Assembly: GCF_038181555.1 (NCBI RefSeq)
Contig: NZ_JBBWUA010000001.1
Location: forward strand, 423,567-487,566
Length of the DNA stretch: 64,000 nucleotides
Source: Desulfitobacterium sp038181555
Lineage (GTDB): Bacteria; Bacillota; Desulfitobacteriia; Desulfitobacteriales; Desulfitobacteriaceae
Direction of reading: 5' to 3'
Part shown: positions 1 to 7,698 of the stretch, piece after piece
Layout of the letters: each line of letters starts with the position of its first letter
Position numbering within the stretch: position 1 is the first letter of the stretch
Notes under the pieces: generated by a model
Told to the model about the DNA's origin: nothing
The model's database searches: none
The model's input: only the letters and a program-made list of their open reading frames with translations
Made by a program: the position numbers and the translations under genes

Positions 1-578
1 AGGTTTTGGCTGGGTTACGCTATAATGAACTGGATCAACAGATGTTCAACAGCCCTAACATAGATAAATATTCGAAGATCGGTGCCAGTATTATTAATCG
101 TAATCCTACCGCATGGTATCAAACTTTGAACATCAACCGTGGGTCTAAAGACGGGGTGGCTGTGAATGATCCGGTCATCGTTGCTTTAGGCTTGGTCGGC
201 AAGATTGTCTCCGTGACGCCGACCACTTCAGAGGTCCTTTTGATCACAGATAGTGAAGGACAAGTCAGTGCCTCGGTGCGGGGAAGTACCGGATCCCCAA
301 CCTTTGGTATTGTTGAAGGAACTTATAAACGAACCACCCGACTAGAAGTTGAAGGTAATCTTCAGATGCTATTGCGTCGCGATGATAATGTCAATGTTGG
401 TGATTTAGTGTTGACTTCCGGTATGGGAGGAGTATATCCCAAAGATATTCCTGTGGGTAAAGTGGAACAGATACAATTGGATGGCTCTGGCCTGTTGAAA
501 ACAGCCTATATTTCGCCTTTTGTGGATTTTGATTCTTTAGAGGAAGTTTATATTGTAAGAAAGACAGGGGGGCAATAA
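1..578 (+). CDS. mreC: Rod shape-determining protein MreC, 3' part (5' end outside window)
   Basis: C-terminal part of MreC, the extracytoplasmic scaffold that links MreB/MreD to the elongation-specific wall synthases. The open frame runs through the left edge, so the N-terminal membrane segment and coiled coil lie outside the window. The visible region is the beta-rich MreC core, with SKDGVAVNDPVI, ALGLVGKIVSV and a C-terminal LTSGMGGVYPKDIPVGKV stretch typical of the family. The mreD start follows its stop after two bases, indicating translational coupling. The identification is firm from sequence plus neighbours. The TTG near position 6 is an internal codon rather than the true start. Confidence 0.95.
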   Translation, partial: VLAGLRYNELDQQMFNSPNIDKYSKIGASIINRNPTAWYQTLNINRGSKDGVAVNDPVIVALGLVGKIVSVTPTTSEVLLITDSEGQVSASVRGSTGSPTFGIVEGTYKRTTRLEVEGNLQMLLRRDDNVNVGDLVLTSGMGGVYPKDIPVGKVEQIQLDGSGLLKTAYISPFVDFDSLEEVYIVRKTGGQ

Positions 579-580
579 CG

Positions 581-1090
581 ATGCGGCGGAATATCCTCAT
601 TGTCGTTATGCTCCTTTTTAGCTTAATTCTGCCAGGAACCGTCTTCTATTTTTTGTCCTGGGGTGGGATTAAGCCGGACCTATTGCTGCTCTTTACCATT
701 TATATGGCTTTACATCATCGGATGTTGCCGGGTGCCTTATGGGGATTAGGAGCAGGTATATTAGCAGACTTTTATTTGGGCAGGCATTTTGGAATGTACG
801 CCTTAACCTTAACGATGGTTGCCCTGCTTACTGTTTGGCTCTCCCAGCGATGGTATCGGGAAAACTTTTTCTTGATAGCCCTCTTGGTATTTTTGGTTAC
901 GTTTGTGGGAGAAGGCGTCATCGCTCTTTTGAATATAGTCGTAGGGGCCCGCTGGGCCTTCGATGATGCGTTGCGCTTGGTCCTCGGCGTCTCAGTTTAT
1001 AACGCGGTTCTTGTGCCTATAACGTATCCGTGGATTCATCGCTCGTTTACGCGAGGGTGGCTTAAATATCGGCCGAAGTATGAGCGATAG
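581..1090 (+). CDS. mreD: Rod shape-determining protein MreD
   Basis: Small integral membrane protein of the elongasome, 169 residues, the usual size for MreD. It is almost entirely hydrophobic, with about five predicted membrane segments, starting directly after a short MRRN N-terminus. ATG start two bases after the mreC stop, in the order mreC-mreD expected of Firmicutes. In this gene order the PBP2 gene normally follows closely; here a 0.9-kb non-coding structured region separates them. The family is weakly conserved, so the call rests on hydrophobic profile, size and context. Confidence 0.9.
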   Translation: MRRNILIVVMLLFSLILPGTVFYFLSWGGIKPDLLLLFTIYMALHHRMLPGALWGLGAGILADFYLGRHFGMYALTLTMVALLTVWLSQRWYRENFFLIALLVFLVTFVGEGVIALLNIVVGARWAFDDALRLVLGVSVYNAVLVPITYPWIHRSFTRGWLKYRPKYER

Positions 1091-1200
1091 AATGGCTTTT
1101 GCTGTGCTGCGCTTTGCTCTGGCCTTGCTATGGGGTCATTTGCAAGCTTTCGTAGGGAACAAGTTAACATGTGCAAACGTTTCCTTGGGAGAAAAGTCGT

Positions 1201-1427
1201 GCAAGTGGAGTTGCGTTACAGGCGCTCGGAAACTACGCTCGCAAAGAAAACTAAGGGCTAAACTGCTTGATGAAAGAGGCAGGATACCCACCTAAATCGC
1301 CTTCCATGGCTCTCTAGGCGGCGAGCAACGTCCTGTTGCTCGTCCAGCTGTCTCGGGTGCAGTTTAGCCCAAGTTTTCTAGTTGCTCGCGTAAAAACCTC
1401 GCTTTCTGTAATCGCAACTCACTTCGC
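1201..1427 (+). repeat. Structured repeat copy A (nested hairpins)
   Basis: Non-coding element with nested inverted repeats. Outer arms GAGTTGCGTTACAG (1208-1221) and CTGTAATCGCAACTC (1406-1420) pair with one bulge. Middle arms AGAAAACT (1245-1252) with AGTTTTCT (1372-1379), and GGGCTAAACTGC (1255-1266) with GCAGTTTAGCCC (1359-1370), pair perfectly. The apex carries the family core GGATACCCACCTAAATCGCC (1282-1301), then hairpin GAGCAAC-GTCCT-GTTGCTC (1323-1341). The core recurs at 1821-1840, 9446-9465 and 63946-63960. It looks like a mobile or RNA-structured intergenic repeat; I do not recognise it as a named Rfam family. Confidence 0.75.
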
Positions 1428-1439
1428 AGGATAGGCGTT

Positions 1440-1615
1440 AGAATGTCTTGTAGGAATGGCTTTAGAATGGCTCTGTAGAACGAGCTTGGAGAATGGCTAT
1501 AGCATGACTTCGCCGGAAAGGCGGTAGGATGGCACAGTGGGAATGAGCTTATAGTGTGACTCTGCAGATCGCCTATCGTATGGCTACCAAGTGTGATCGC
1601 AAGACTTCTAGGATT
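1440..1615. repeat. Degenerate 12-13-bp tandem repeat array
   Basis: Between repeat copies A and B the sequence resolves into about a dozen imperfect units of 12-13 bp related to AATGGCTNTRTAG, for example AATGGCTTTAG, AATGGCTCTGTAG, AATGGCTATAG, AATGAGCTTATAG and TGTGACTCTGCAG. Units diverge too much, and lack the spacers, for a CRISPR array. No coding frame here has family-like content. The function is unknown. Confidence 0.5.
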
Positions 1616-1699
1616 GTTTGGCATCAGCTTGTGCGAGGCTTTGAACGCCAAGATGAGCCTTAGGCATATAAAGTGATCCTAGAAAACCTTATAAGACTA

Positions 1700-1845
1700 C
1701 CCAAGGATTTTGATTGACAGCAGAGAACGGCTTCTAAGCGAGTAGCTACCCGTTCTTCGCGAAAAGCATGCAGCGGAGCCGGATTGGAAACAGGACGTTT
1801 CCAACCGCCTATTGAGCAGGAGCGATTTAGGCGGGTATCCGGTGG
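1700..1845 (-). repeat. Structured repeat copy B
   Basis: Second copy of the dispersed repeat, inverted relative to copy A. Positions 1700-1804 match 63792-63896 with 5 differences in 105 bases and no indels. It contains hairpin TTGGAAAC-AGGAC-GTTTCCAA (1784-1804), whose loop is the complement of the GTCCT loop in copy A, and the core AGCGATTTAGGCGGGTATCC (1821-1840), the reverse complement of the copy A core. An open minus-strand frame across it is conserved by descent only: four of the five differences change an amino acid. Confidence 0.8.
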
Positions 1846-2015
1846 AGCGAAGTGCTTGAGCGTTAGAACGGGTGCGCGCAGCTTATAGAGTGAACGCGTC
1901 AAGCAAAATCCTGGAGAGCCCCCAGAAGACTTTTCAAGCAGAACCCAAGAAAACTCCCAGAAGATTTACGACAATTCCCTTCAGAATCCATCGCAAACGA
2001 AAAGGAGGCGAGAAA

Positions 2016-4094
2016 ATGGAAGAAGATCAAGAACGCAAACCCTACACCCTTCGTCTCTGGGCCCTCGGCGTCGCAGTATTCCTCGTGTTCCTTGTGCTCA
2101 GCTTTAATCTCTGGCGTCTGCAGATCGCCGAAGCCTCCTACTACGAAAGCAAGGCCCAAGGGAATATCATGAAGCTTGTTTCGATTCCTTCGAATCGTGG
2201 CGATATCATCGATCGTAATGGTGAGCTACTCGTCACCAGCGTACCTCAGTTTGCCTTGACCATTGATTGGATGGAGTTACAAAGTGCCCAAAGTGAAAAC
2301 TGGAAAGAAGTTATTACTCGTTTGGCTGGCTACATTAAACCCTATTGGCCAATAGAGAAACAAGGGGTTGAGTTCATTGCCGAAGATATTTTGGTAATGA
2401 TTCAAAATCAGCAATGGGAACGCTATCGTCCTGTGACGGTTATGAGCAATGTTCCAGATCCCTTGAAGGCAATTATAGCGGAGCATAAGGATGAGCTGCC
2501 GGGTGTTAACGTAGAAGCGTTACCGGTGCGTGATTATCGAAAGAATACACTTGCTGGACATCTTCTTGGTTATGTGCGTGAAGTGAGTGAAGAGGAGATT
2601 GACAAGTTTAATCAAGATCCCTATGCTCAGGAGGCAGGCTTTACTTACACACATGGGGATCTGGTCGGCAAAATGGGTGTAGAGAAAAGCTATGATTATT
2701 GGCTGCGCGGAAGAGAAGGGGTACAGCAGGTCATTGTCGACAACAGTGCTCGTCCCATAGCTAAAGAAGTCATCCAGCCTGCGGAACCGGGGAAAACTCT
2801 TCAGCTAACTCTTGACGCTGAGCTGCAAGCTGTTATGGAAAAGGCGCTAGATGATGTGTTCAGAAATGAAGTGCACAAGGACCGTCCGGATGCTAATGCC
2901 GGAGCGGCAGTGGTTATTGAAGTTAAGACGGGCAAGATACTGGGCATGACTTCGCGGCCTTTTATGAATCCTAACGATTTGACCGGTATTATTTCAGAGG
3001 AAATTGCTACGAGATATTTCACAGCGGAAGAGGCGGCCTCTTTTGACCGAGCGTTAGCCGGGACTTATGCACCCGGATCAACTTTTAAGATGACGACGGC
3101 CTTGGCTGGCTTGCATTCAGGTGTAGTGACACCCAGCGAGCAGTTTAATAGCTCCAATGTAGCAGCCACCTTGGGGACTGTAAACGGTATTCAGGAATGG
3201 TCGCCAGGTGGATTTGGCTTAGTGAATTTAAATCGGGCGATGGCGAAATCCTCAAACACCTATTTCCAAGCTGTAGGGCAGAGAGTGTTTGCTAAAAATG
3301 GCGAAATGCTAAAGCAAATCGCCAATGAGCTGGGGCTTGGTGTCTATTCTGGGGTAGATATCCCCGGTGAATCTAAGGGTAATGCTCCGTCTCCTGAATG
3401 GAAAAAAGCAACCTTTGGCCCTGCATATGAAAAAACCAGAGATAATGATCTTGCCGAGATCGAAAAAGAGTTTAAGACAAAGCTTGCGGAAGCTAAGGAT
3501 GAAGATGCCAGAAAAAAGCTAGAAAACCAGAAAAAAGCTAAAATTGATCAAGTGCATGCTGAATATAACTACAATGTCCGTTGGTTTGTAGATTGGCAAT
3601 ATTTTGAGACCTTCAACACCGCTATCGGGCAAGGGGATAATACCTATACTCCTTTGCAACTGGCAAATTACGTTGCTACGGTAGTCAATGGCGGTAAACA
3701 CATGCAACCCTATATAGTAGATAAGATCCTTGACCCGGTCACTGGAGAAGTTGTTCATCAAAACCAACCTGTTGTGAGAAATACGGTCTCTGTCTCGCCT
3801 GAAAACTTAAAGGCGGTTAAAGAAGCAATGAGCAAGGTAACCAGTGGAGAAGGAACGGCGGCTTGGCTTTTTGCGGATATTCCTCAATATACAGGTGGGG
3901 GCAAGACCGGTACCGCTCAGATCGGATCGAAGAATACAGCGGCTGGGGATTTATTTAATGGAGTCTATGTGGGTTTTGCACCTTATGATGATCCCGAAAT
4001 TGCTTTTGCCGGAGTTGTAGAATACGGATATCACGGGGGAGATACAGCTGGCCTTATAGCTAAGGCAGCATTTAAGCAATATTTTGGTTGGTAG
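2016..4094 (+). CDS. mrdA: Penicillin-binding protein 2 (elongation-specific transpeptidase)
   Basis: Class B PBP that cross-links peptidoglycan during side-wall elongation with a RodA/FtsW-type polymerase. 692 residues: cytoplasmic charged tail, one membrane anchor at about 13-33, dimerisation/pedestal domain with the PSNRGDIIDRNG motif, then transpeptidase domain with STFK at S355-K358, SSN at 412-414 and KTGT at 630-633. The ATG at 2016 is preceded by AAAGGAGGCGAG; an in-frame extension back to 1872 runs into repeat DNA and is not credible. A highly charged, probably helical insertion occupies about residues 471-520, between SxN and KTG. An SpoVD/FtsI-type role is less likely given the mre context. 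Confidence 0.92.
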   Translation: MEEDQERKPYTLRLWALGVAVFLVFLVLSFNLWRLQIAEASYYESKAQGNIMKLVSIPSNRGDIIDRNGELLVTSVPQFALTIDWMELQSAQSENWKEVITRLAGYIKPYWPIEKQGVEFIAEDILVMIQNQQWERYRPVTVMSNVPDPLKAIIAEHKDELPGVNVEALPVRDYRKNTLAGHLLGYVREVSEEEIDKFNQDPYAQEAGFTYTHGDLVGKMGVEKSYDYWLRGREGVQQVIVDNSARPIAKEVIQPAEPGKTLQLTLDAELQAVMEKALDDVFRNEVHKDRPDANAGAAVVIEVKTGKILGMTSRPFMNPNDLTGIISEEIATRYFTAEEAASFDRALAGTYAPGSTFKMTTALAGLHSGVVTPSEQFNSSNVAATLGTVNGIQEWSPGGFGLVNLNRAMAKSSNTYFQAVGQRVFAKNGEMLKQIANELGLGVYSGVDIPGESKGNAPSPEWKKATFGPAYEKTRDNDLAEIEKEFKTKLAEAKDEDARKKLENQKKAKIDQVHAEYNYNVRWFVDWQYFETFNTAIGQGDNTYTPLQLANYVATVVNGGKHMQPYIVDKILDPVTGEVVHQNQPVVRNTVSVSPENLKAVKEAMSKVTSGEGTAAWLFADIPQYTGGGKTGTAQIGSKNTAAGDLFNGVYVGFAPYDDPEIAFAGVVEYGYHGGDTAGLIAKAAFKQYFGW

Positions 4095-4142
4095 TCGACC
4101 CAGTGACAGGGATTTGGTGGTAATATAACGAAAGAATGGATA

Positions 4143-4172
4143 AAAACGAGGAAAATTACCCTCGTTTTTTTC
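4143..4172 (+). terminator. Rho-independent terminator after PBP2 gene
   Basis: Hairpin AAAACGAGG (4143-4151) with CCTCGTTTT (4160-4168), loop of 8, followed by a T-rich tract. It separates the PBP2 transcript from minC. Confidence 0.85.
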
Positions 4173-4328
4173 TTTTCCCGAAAGGGAAAAGGGTGAGCAT
4201 TGTAGAATTAGTATGAGCGTCAACTAAATGGCGTAAATTTTTAATGCACAAAACTTCGGACTTGGACAAGCTTTCCTTTAGGCTAAGGCGCCGAAGAGCA
4301 TACCATGGAATAATTGGGGGATTAACGG

Positions 4329-5012
4329 TTGACACGGACAGAGCATATTGCCTTGAAAGGCACCCGGGAGGGCTTAATTTTATATTTGGATCCCGAGGCA
4401 GATTTTTCTGTTTTGATGGATGAATTGAAAAAACTACTAGATGACTCCGACCAGTTCCTGCTAGGTGCGAATGTTCGCTGTTATGGGGGAGAGAAAGAGT
4501 ATACCCCGGCGCAACAGGAAGAGCTGATATCCTGTTTAAGCAAGTATAGTCTTGCTTTTAATGGGTGGCTTACATCCGCAGAAGTATACTCTAGTGCACG
4601 GAAGACACCATCGGTTCAAGAGGTTGAGCCACCACGTGTTCTGGAAGAAGGTATGGTAGAAGGACCTAGTCTTTTTGTGGAGCGCACCCTTCGTTCCGGA
4701 GCTAGCATCCAGTATGACGGTCATGTGATTGTTGTAGGAGATGTGAATCCTGGAGCTGAGATCGTAGCTACGGGAAATATCGTGGTTATAGGTTCTCTTA
4801 AAGGGGTTGCTCATGCGGGTGCTACAGGAGATCGAACATCGACAGTGATTGCCTATCATTTAGCACCAACACAGCTAAGAATTGCGGATCTGGTGACGCG
4901 ATCCCCGGAAGATGAGCTGGAATGGAGGGGCCCGGAATGCGCACGGATTAAGGGTGACCGCCTTATAGTGGAAGGGATTCAGCTCAATGGACTAAGGGGA
5001 AAAAAGATATAG
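4329..5012 (+). CDS. minC: Septum site-determining protein MinC
   Basis: Inhibitor of FtsZ polymerisation that, recruited by MinD, prevents polar division. 227 residues, in the usual size range. The N-terminal FtsZ-interacting domain covers about 1-100; the C-terminal beta-helical domain (about 115-215) shows GDVNPGAEIVATGNIVVIGS and LKGVAHAG, the MinC_C signature. TTG start at 4329, with a GGGGG ribosome-binding tract a few bases upstream. It is followed after 32 bp by minD. A full MinCDE set with MinE indicates an oscillating system rather than the DivIVA/MinJ arrangement of Bacillus. Confidence 0.95.
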   Translation: MTRTEHIALKGTREGLILYLDPEADFSVLMDELKKLLDDSDQFLLGANVRCYGGEKEYTPAQQEELISCLSKYSLAFNGWLTSAEVYSSARKTPSVQEVEPPRVLEEGMVEGPSLFVERTLRSGASIQYDGHVIVVGDVNPGAEIVATGNIVVIGSLKGVAHAGATGDRTSTVIAYHLAPTQLRIADLVTRSPEDELEWRGPECARIKGDRLIVEGIQLNGLRGKKI

Positions 5013-5044
5013 CATGAAGGAAATTTAGAAAGGTAGGTTGAACT

Positions 5045-5839
5045 ATGGGAGAAGTCATTGTCGTCACCTCAGGAAAAGGTGGGGTTGGTAAAACTACCAC
5101 TTCGGCCAATATAGGAACAGGACTTGCTGCAGCGGGCCAAAAAGTGGTTTTAGTAGATACAGACATCGGCTTACGTAATCTCGATGTAGTAATGGGGCTA
5201 GAAAATCGAATTGTCTATGATATTGTGGATGTCACAAGTGGTGTGTGCCGTTTGAAGCAGGCGTTGATCAAAGATAAGCGGTTTGAGAATCTCTATCTAC
5301 TCCCGGCAGCCCAGACCAAGGATAAAAACGCTGTAACCCTTGATCAAATGAAAGCCCTCTGTGATGATTTAAGGAAAGAATTTGACTATGCTATCGTTGA
5401 CTGCCCTGCCGGAATCGAGCAAGGTTTTCGCAATGCGATTGTTGGAGCTGACCGAGCCGTTGTGGTCACTACTCCTGAGGTCAGTGCGGTCCGCGATGCA
5501 GACAGGATTATTGGACTTCTGGAAGCGGCAGACCTGCGCAATCCGCGTTTAATTATTAACCGGATTCGGCCCCATATGGTGAAACGTGGCGATATGATGG
5601 ATATTTCAGATATCCTAGATATTTTGGCCATTGACCTAGTCGGCGTAATTCCTGATGATGAAAGCATCGTCATTTCTACAAACCGTGGTGAACCAGCAGT
5701 TATGGATCAATCCTCCCGCGCTGGAGAAGCATACCGAAGGATTACCCGGAGAATCCAAGGAGAAGAGGTTCCCTTGATGAATCTCGATGCTCCGGATGGA
5801 TTTATGGATAAACTGAAGAAATTATTCGGTATGAAATAA
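5045..5839 (+). CDS. minD: Septum site-determining ATPase MinD
   Basis: Membrane-associated ParA/MinD-type ATPase that carries MinC to the poles. 264 residues. Deviant Walker A KGGVGKTT at 11-18 (signature lysine K11), DTDIGLRNLD switch region, DCPAGIEQG Walker B region. The C-terminus FMDKLKKLFGMK is an amphipathic membrane-targeting helix as expected. ATG start with upstream AGGTAGG-like ribosome-binding site. Lies between minC and minE. Confidence 0.97.
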   Translation: MGEVIVVTSGKGGVGKTTTSANIGTGLAAAGQKVVLVDTDIGLRNLDVVMGLENRIVYDIVDVTSGVCRLKQALIKDKRFENLYLLPAAQTKDKNAVTLDQMKALCDDLRKEFDYAIVDCPAGIEQGFRNAIVGADRAVVVTTPEVSAVRDADRIIGLLEAADLRNPRLIINRIRPHMVKRGDMMDISDILDILAIDLVGVIPDDESIVISTNRGEPAVMDQSSRAGEAYRRITRRIQGEEVPLMNLDAPDGFMDKLKKLFGMK

Positions 5840-5869
5840 GTGCTTGGCACTCAAGAGGAGGAATAGGCC

Positions 5870-6145
5870 ATGTTAGACTTTATTAATCGTATCCTAGGAA
5901 AGGAACCGGCTTCTAAGAACGTCGCAAAAGAGCGCTTAAGGCTTGTCCTCGTACATGACCGAGCTACCATCTCGCCGCACATGTTAAATCAGCTGAAAGA
6001 GGACTTGATCAAAGTTATTTCGAATTATATGGAGATCGATGAGAGTGCCTTAGAGGTTAACTTAAATCAAGATGATCGAGAAGTGGCCTTAATTGCCAAT
6101 ATTCCTGTCATAAAAATGAAAAGAGATTATTCCACTAAGGGATAA
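5870..6145 (+). CDS. minE: Cell division topological specificity factor MinE
   Basis: Activator of MinD ATPase that drives Min oscillation. 91 residues, matching MinE. The N-terminal MLDFINRILG is the membrane-targeting/anti-MinCD helix; RLRLVLVHDRATISP is the conserved MinE core. RBS AGAGGAGG upstream of the ATG. Last gene of the minCDE unit, followed by a strong terminator. Confidence 0.95.
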   Translation: MLDFINRILGKEPASKNVAKERLRLVLVHDRATISPHMLNQLKEDLIKVISNYMEIDESALEVNLNQDDREVALIANIPVIKMKRDYSTKG

Positions 6146-6170
6146 TGAGCCACGTTGTGCTGCGGCTTAT

Positions 6171-6210
6171 GCACCGCAGGGTTGTTGTTGGACAACCCTG
6201 TGGTGCTTTT
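6171..6210 (+). terminator. Terminator after minE
   Basis: Long hairpin GCACCGCAGGGTTG (6171-6184) with CAACCCTGTGGTGC (6193-6206), loop of 8, then TTTT. Confidence 0.8.
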
Positions 6211-6306
6211 GCATTAATGCTTATGGGGTAGGTATAAGATGTATGTATGAGACGGTTGATTAGGTATAAGAAGATTAAATAGAAATAAACTTTGACCTGC
6301 AAAGCT

Positions 6307-6334
6307 TTGGCTGACTTATCCCTTGTGTTATAAT
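6307..6334 (+). promoter_or_regulatory. Sigma-A type promoter of the rodA gene
   Basis: TTGGCT (6307-6312), 16-bp spacer, TATAAT (6329-6334) with an extended -10 TG at 6326-6327. It lies 39 bp upstream of the start codon, after the minE terminator. Confidence 0.65.
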
Positions 6335-6372
6335 GGAAGTTGTAATTTCGTGGTGAAAAAGGGGTACTACTT

Positions 6373-7536
6373 ATGCTCGATCGTCGGATGCTGAAAAATA
6401 TTGATATTCTCTTTGTATTTTTCTTTTTTTTGTTATTGGCTTCTAGCCTAGTCATACAGAGCACAGCATCTTTTAATGTTATTGAGTCCCAACCCTATCA
6501 CTACCTAAAGATTCAATCCCTCTGGGTTGCCACAGGACTTGTTTTATGCACAATTGTAGCTTTGTTTGATTATCAAAAGCTCAGAAGATTTTCTTGGTGG
6601 ATTTATGGGTTTAATATTATATTATTGCTTGCAGTATTTGCCTTTGGTGAGTCGGCCAAGGGAGCACAACGCTGGATTCCCATCACTTCGACACAAAACA
6701 TTCAGCCTTCAGAATTTGCAAAACTTTTTATCATTATAACCTTCGCGGATTTCTTAGCTAAGCGTCAAGGAAAACTCAATCGATTTCGAGATTTTATTCC
6801 GCCCTTCTTATATATTCTCGTTCCGATGTTGCTGATCTTAAGGCAACCTGATTTAGGGACAACGTTAGTGTTTGTGGCAATTTTTATCGGGATGATGTTC
6901 GTTGCCGGGGCGAATCCATGGAAATTCGGTGGCTTGATTGTCGGTGGAGGACTTCTGGTGGCCTTAGCCCTGTGGTTGCATTTTTCCACTAACTTACCAA
7001 GCTGGTTGCAGTTTGCCCAAGGGCTTCCCTTGCCCCTTCATGAATATCAGCTCAAACGTTTGACAGTCTTTCTTGATCCTGCATCTGATATAAGTGGCGA
7101 TGGTTACCAGATCATTCAGTCCATCTGGGCCATCGGGTCAGGTGGATTTTGGGGAAAAGGCTTTCGACAGGGGACACAGGCCCAGTTGGATTTTCTCCCT
7201 GAACACCACACCGATTTTATTTTTTCCGTAGTGGGTGAGGAATTTGGATTTATTGGTACCATCACCCTGTTGTTCTTTTTCTTTGTCTTTTTACTCCGAG
7301 CTATTAATATTGGCATGAAAGCTAAAGATGTATACGGGACGATTATTGCCGGGGGTGTTGTCTCGATGTTCACCTTCCATATTCTTGTCAACGTGGGCAT
7401 GACGTCGGGGATTATGCCGGTGACCGGGATACCCCTCCCGATTATTAGCTATGGCGGAAGTGCCATGTGGACGAATTTAATGGCCATTGGCCTTTTGCTC
7501 AGTGTTAACATCCGGCGACAACGATTAATGTTTTAA
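6373..7536 (+). CDS. rodA: Rod shape-determining protein RodA (SEDS glycosyltransferase)
   Basis: SEDS-family peptidoglycan polymerase, partner of the class B PBP. 387 residues, about ten membrane segments. Conserved SEDS features include GAQRWIP, QPSEFAKLF, LRQPDLGTTLVF, LPEHHTDFIFSVVGEEFGF and TGIPLPIISYGGS. ATG at 6373 preceded by AAAAAGGGG. FtsW, SpoVE and RodA are hard to separate by sequence; the mre/PBP2/min neighbourhood favours RodA. It has its own promoter and terminator and so appears monocistronic. Confidence 0.9.
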   Translation: MLDRRMLKNIDILFVFFFFLLLASSLVIQSTASFNVIESQPYHYLKIQSLWVATGLVLCTIVALFDYQKLRRFSWWIYGFNIILLLAVFAFGESAKGAQRWIPITSTQNIQPSEFAKLFIIITFADFLAKRQGKLNRFRDFIPPFLYILVPMLLILRQPDLGTTLVFVAIFIGMMFVAGANPWKFGGLIVGGGLLVALALWLHFSTNLPSWLQFAQGLPLPLHEYQLKRLTVFLDPASDISGDGYQIIQSIWAIGSGGFWGKGFRQGTQAQLDFLPEHHTDFIFSVVGEEFGFIGTITLLFFFFVFLLRAINIGMKAKDVYGTIIAGGVVSMFTFHILVNVGMTSGIMPVTGIPLPIISYGGSAMWTNLMAIGLLLSVNIRRQRLMF

Positions 7537-7558
7537 GCGAAATCCCACCTGAACAACT

Positions 7559-7588
7559 AAGAACAGCTATGAAGCTGTTCTTTTTTTT
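7559..7588 (+). terminator. Terminator after rodA
   Basis: Perfect hairpin AAGAACAGCT (7559-7568), loop ATG, AGCTGTTCTT (7573-7582), followed by a run of T. Confidence 0.92.
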
Positions 7589-7698
7589 CCTCCCCTTGCA
7601 TAAGTTTTAGCAGGATGTACGAGCTTAGCACTGCTTGACTTCAGTTTAAATGCAGGAGGCATGAGGCAGTTAGTAATGGAAAAAAGCGAGGGAAACGT

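Noticed and set aside
1080..1295. Plus-strand open frame after mreD
   Set aside because: Overlaps the mreD end, runs into the nested inverted repeats of copy A, and has no family-like sequence or RBS.
1440..1615. Possible CRISPR array
   Set aside because: Units are 12-13 bp, highly degenerate and without unique spacers; no cas genes are present in the window.
1660..1902. Minus-strand open frame whose peptide recurs at 63782-64000
   Set aside because: The frame lies across repeat copies B and D. Of the five nucleotide differences in the shared 105 bases, four change the amino acid, and the hairpin explains the sequence better. No RBS-supported start.
1872..2015. 48-codon N-terminal extension of the PBP2 frame
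   Set aside because: It begins in repeat DNA and lacks an RBS; the ATG at 2016 has AAAGGAGG at correct spacing and gives the normal PBP2 N-terminus.
4536..4859. Minus-strand frame inside minC and similar antisense frames throughout
   Set aside because: Shadow of a well-recognised gene on the other strand, with no RBS or family motifs.
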